Positions 61,789 to 64,000 of a stretch of 64,000 nt of DNA are shown in pieces. Numbering within the stretch: the first letter of the stretch is position 1; the number at the start of each line of letters is the position of its first letter. Origin of the DNA: Streptomyces himalayensis subsp. himalayensis (GTDB lineage: Bacteria > Actinomycetota > Actinomycetes > Streptomycetales > Streptomycetaceae); assembly GCF_013778455.1 (NCBI RefSeq), contig NZ_JACEHE010000006.1, positions 186,001 to 250,000 on the forward strand, written 5' to 3'. A program made the position numbers and the translations under genes. The notes under the pieces are model-generated. The model was not told the DNA's origin and made no database searches. It was given only the letters and a program-made list of their open reading frames with translations.

Positions 61789-61825
61789 ACGGGGTGTTTT
61801 CTTCGAGAAGAAGATCACACCCCGT
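61789..61825 (+). terminator. Hairpin between mcd and psd
   Basis: ACGGGGTGT / ACACCCCGT arms (9 bp) enclose an inner TTCTTC-GAAGAA stem. It starts 11 bases after the mcd stop and marks the likely operon end. Confidence 0.65.
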
Positions 61826-61948
61826 CAGCGCACTTCGGTCGTCGACTCGGCTTCACGGCTTGCCCAGTTGCGGGCCGTAACCGATACGATCCCGGAAAGC
61901 CGCCGTCCCCCGTCAACAGCGCGGCATCATCCGCTACGAAGGTCATCC

Positions 61949-62605
61949 ATGCCCCACAGCCAAACCTCTGCACCTCGCGACAGCCTCGTCGGCGTACGCC
62001 TCGCGCGCGGAGCATCGCCGTGGCTCCTGCCGACCGTCGCCACCGCTGCCCTGAGCCTGGCCCGGTCGCGCCGCTCCAGGAGCGCGGCCGCCGTCGCCGT
62101 GCCCGCCACCGCTCTCGCGGCGGGCATGCTGTGGTTCTTCCGCGACCCGGAGCGTGAGATCGCTCCGGGCCGCGTCATCTCCCCGGCCGACGGCGTGGTG
62201 CAGAGCATCATGCCGTGGAAGGACGGACGCACCCGCGTCGCGATCTTCATGAGCCCGCTGAACGTCCACGTCAACCGCGCACCCCTCGCGGGCACAGTGA
62301 CGTCGGTCGAGCACATCCCCGGTGGGTTCGTGCCGGCGTTCAACAAGGAGAGCGAGAACAACGAGCGCGTCGTCTGGCACTTCGACACCGAGCTCGGCGA
62401 CATCGAGATGGTGCAGATCGCCGGTGCGGTCGCCCGCCGCATCGTCCCCTACATCCCGCAGGGCACGAAGGTCGAGCAGGGCGAGCGGATCGGTCTGATC
62501 CGCTTCGGCTCTCGCGTCGACATCTACCTGCCCGAGGGCGTCGAGGTCGCGGTCGAGGTCGGCCAGAAGACCGTGGCTGGGGTGACTCGCATTGACCGTG
62601 ATTGA
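61949..62605 (+). CDS. psd: Phosphatidylserine decarboxylase
   Basis: 218 residues. A membrane helix (AAAVAVPATALAAGMLWFF) precedes the soluble part: RVISPADGVVQSIMPW, VAIFMSPLNVHVNRAPLAGTV (HxD-type His), VQIAGAVARRIVPYIPQGTKV and LIRFGSRVDIYLP, the self-cleavage FGS that creates the pyruvoyl group. It makes phosphatidylethanolamine from phosphatidylserine. Short, proteobacterial/archaeal-type Psd. Confidence 0.92.
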   Translation: MPHSQTSAPRDSLVGVRLARGASPWLLPTVATAALSLARSRRSRSAAAVAVPATALAAGMLWFFRDPEREIAPGRVISPADGVVQSIMPWKDGRTRVAIFMSPLNVHVNRAPLAGTVTSVEHIPGGFVPAFNKESENNERVVWHFDTELGDIEMVQIAGAVARRIVPYIPQGTKVEQGERIGLIRFGSRVDIYLPEGVEVAVEVGQKTVAGVTRIDRD

Positions 62606-63449
62606 TCCCCATACCAAGCCCGGCTGGGTGCCGGAGGCCGACGAGGTGGACGACGACGCGGAAGAGATGCCGCTGTCGCTGCGCCTGTCGATAGCGGACA
62701 CCCTCACGCTCGGCAACGCCACATGCGGCTTCATGGCGGTGTACTTCACCACCACCGGCATCCTGATCCCGCACCTCACGGGCAGCCAGGAGTCGGGCAT
62801 GGCCCGGCACAGCGCGGCCACGGCCGTGATCCTGATGCTGTGCGCGGCGGTCTTCGACCTGTTCGACGGACTGGTGGCACGAAAGCTCCGCTCGTCGCCG
62901 ATGGGTGCGGAGCTGGACAACCTCTCCGACCTGATCAGCTTCGGGCTGGCGCCTGCGTACTTCGTCCTCGTCTACGGCATGGTCGCGGACGACGCGCACC
63001 AGAGGGTTGCTGCGGTCGGCGCGATCGTCGTCCTCCTGGCAGTCGTCCTCCGCCTCGCGAGATTCTCGTGCGTGACGGTGAAGGACGGCACGTTCCAGGG
63101 CATGCCGTCGCCGTTCGGTGCGCTGACCGTCGTCTCGATCGTGCTGCTCGAGCTGCCGTTCGTCGCCACGCTCATGGCCATCCTCGGGACGGCCTGGCTC
63201 ATGGTGAGCCGGGTCGAGTACCCGAAGCCGCGCGGGCGCCTCGCGGTGGCGATGCTCTCGTGGATCGTCCTCAGCATGGGTCTGCTGACGGCCTGGGCGT
63301 TCGACGCGCCGGGGGGCCAGCTGCTCCTCCAGACCGGCTGCTCCCTCCAGCTCGTGCTGGGCGCGGTGATTCCCCTCTTCGCCACGGCTCGGAGGGTGAA
63401 CAACTTCCGGGACAACCGGCGTGAGGCCAGGGCAGCGCAGTTGCCCTAA
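62592..63449 (+). CDS. pssA: CDP-diacylglycerol-serine O-phosphatidyltransferase
   Basis: 285 residues from a TTG (GTG two codons on is an alternative), overlapping psd by 14 bases. The CDP-alcohol phosphotransferase motif is complete: FDLFDGLVARKLRSSPMGAE followed by LDNLSDLISFGLAPAYF (DGxxARxnGxxxDxxxD). Five to six membrane spans are visible. It makes phosphatidylserine, which Psd converts. Confidence 0.92.
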   Translation: MTVIDPHTKPGWVPEADEVDDDAEEMPLSLRLSIADTLTLGNATCGFMAVYFTTTGILIPHLTGSQESGMARHSAATAVILMLCAAVFDLFDGLVARKLRSSPMGAELDNLSDLISFGLAPAYFVLVYGMVADDAHQRVAAVGAIVVLLAVVLRLARFSCVTVKDGTFQGMPSPFGALTVVSIVLLELPFVATLMAILGTAWLMVSRVEYPKPRGRLAVAMLSWIVLSMGLLTAWAFDAPGGQLLLQTGCSLQLVLGAVIPLFATARRVNNFRDNRREARAAQLP

Positions 63450-63457
63450 CGGTACGC

Positions 63458-63503
63458 AAACGGGTGTGGCCCGAGCCTTCTGGCTCGGGCCACACCCGTT
63501 TTT
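63458..63503 (+). terminator. Strong intrinsic terminator after pssA
   Basis: AAACGGGTGTGGCCCGAGCC pairs along its length with GGCTCGGGCCACACCCGTTT around a 4-base loop, ending in a T-run. Confidence 0.9.
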
Positions 63504-63610
63504 GGGCCCACTGCGCGGGCCCACACGCCGGGGCACCCACGCCTCGGTGCGCCCACCGGAATCTCCGCTCAGGCAAGACGCGATGCACCGCACGTCGTGG
63601 GTTGTGCCCA

Positions 63611-63684
63611 CCCCTCCCCCAGCTACCGCTGGGAGGTGCCCCAGCCCTGGGGGTACCTCCCAGGCCCTTAAGGCACTGGGGGAG
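63611..63684. repeat. Palindromic intergenic repeats, copies D and E in tandem
   Basis: CCCCTCCCCCAGCTACCGCTGGGAGGTGCCCC (63611-63643) and CCTGGGGGTACCTCCCAGGC...AAGGCACTGGGGGAGG (63646-63684). Copy D is preceded by GGGTTGTGCCCAC, the inverse of the extension next to copy A. They lie in the ~350-bp gap 63504-63857, where no gene is supported. Confidence 0.75.
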
Positions 63685-63857
63685 GAACGACTGCCCACAT
63701 CAGCCACGCCGCCCGCGTGAGGGAACAAGGTCGGTGCCGGCCGGAGGCCCGAAGGCGCCGCACGCCGAGCGCGGCCACCCGGTGCGGGGGGGGTACCCAC
63801 GGAGAGCGCGGGGCCACCCCGGCCCGAGGTCTCGCGCCGAGGGCGGAGCCCGTCACG

Positions 63858-64000
63858 TCAGGAAGTCGCGGCCGATCCGCTCCGCCACCGTCTCCAGAAT
63901 CGGCCCCGCCTCGGCGATGCAGCGGGCGACGTCCGGTTCCACGTCCGTGAGCGCGTACGCCCGACGGATGCCTGCCCGGCCCAGCGCCTCAGGCCGGAGC
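63858..64000 (-). CDS. Glycerate kinase, C-terminal fragment
   Basis: The last ~47 codons of a minus-strand gene are visible, ending TGA at 63858-63860. GIRRAYALTDVEPDVARCIA and ETVAERIGRDFLT match the C-terminus of type I (GarK/GlxK) glycerate kinases. The rest is outside the window. Confidence 0.6.
   Translation of the reverse strand, partial: SGLRRWAGQASVGRTRSRTWNRTSPAASPRRGRFWRRWRSGSAATS

Noticed and set aside
1..64000. tRNA or rRNA genes
   Set aside because: No cloverleaf with a CCA-adjacent acceptor stem or rRNA-like conserved blocks was recognised on either strand while reading the window.

Overview
This is a high-GC actinobacterial chromosome segment, almost certainly from a Streptomyces. 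The evidence is very strong third-position G/C bias, frequent GTG/TTG starts with GGAGG-type ribosome sites, an F420-type oxidoreductase, ANTAR and SigB/F-like regulators, a Streptomyces-type gas vesicle cluster, and a complete ethylmalonyl-CoA pathway operon. No rRNA, tRNA, CRISPR array, prophage or transposase gene was seen.

Layout. 1-8 kb: a truncated membrane phosphodiesterase, a resolvase-like small protein, two UlaG/NAPE-PLD-like metallo-beta-lactamase-fold proteins, a DedA protein, a PLP-aminotransferase-like protein without its catalytic lysine, and a repeat-rich surface protein. 8-15 kb: a signalling and stress block with an ANTAR protein, a PAS/GAF sensor, a SigB/F-type sigma factor, a pyruvate-oxidase-like ThDP enzyme and a CBS-pair protein. 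15-21.7 kb: a DinB-like thiol enzyme, an Rv2629/Vms1-like protein, an ABC-F ATPase, a PAP2-diacylglycerol kinase fusion and a methyltransferase. 21.8-26.3 kb: the gas vesicle operon gvpO-A-F-G-J-L-S-K on the minus strand, with a GvpJ carrying a very long repeat tail. 26.5-43.5 kb: a wrecked LigD polymerase fragment, an NDH-2/transketolase pair, assorted oxidoreductases, a two-component system, a histidine-phosphatase-like protein without its catalytic histidines, and a peptidase operon (dppA, M20, S9, S66) suited to D-amino-acid or cell-wall peptide turnover. 43.5-52 kb: an MFS exporter fused to three carboxypeptidase-regulatory-like domains, a radical SAM protein behind a LexA-box promoter, a secreted tripeptidyl aminopeptidase and a frameshifted GNAT. 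52-62 kb: ethylmalonyl-CoA pathway genes. They are a double-headed 3-hydroxyacyl-CoA dehydrogenase, a TetR regulator, then ccr, meaA, mcl, mch and mcd in tight order. psd and pssA (phosphatidylethanolamine synthesis) follow, and the window ends in a glycerate kinase fragment.

How it works together. The 52-62 kb genes form a near-continuous C2-assimilation route: acetoacetyl/crotonyl-CoA, then reductive carboxylation, mutase, methylsuccinyl-CoA dehydrogenase, mesaconyl-CoA hydratase and malyl-CoA-type lyase. Their control region holds a recognisable promoter with an operator-like palindrome in its spacer. The gas vesicle genes overlap start-to-stop and are probably one transcript.

Two cross-cutting features stand out. 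One is a family of five palindromic intergenic elements sharing a CCTTAAGG-type or related core. The other is an unusual load of short tandem duplications (6 to 36 bp units), many overlapping stop codons or expanded inside genes as repeat tails.
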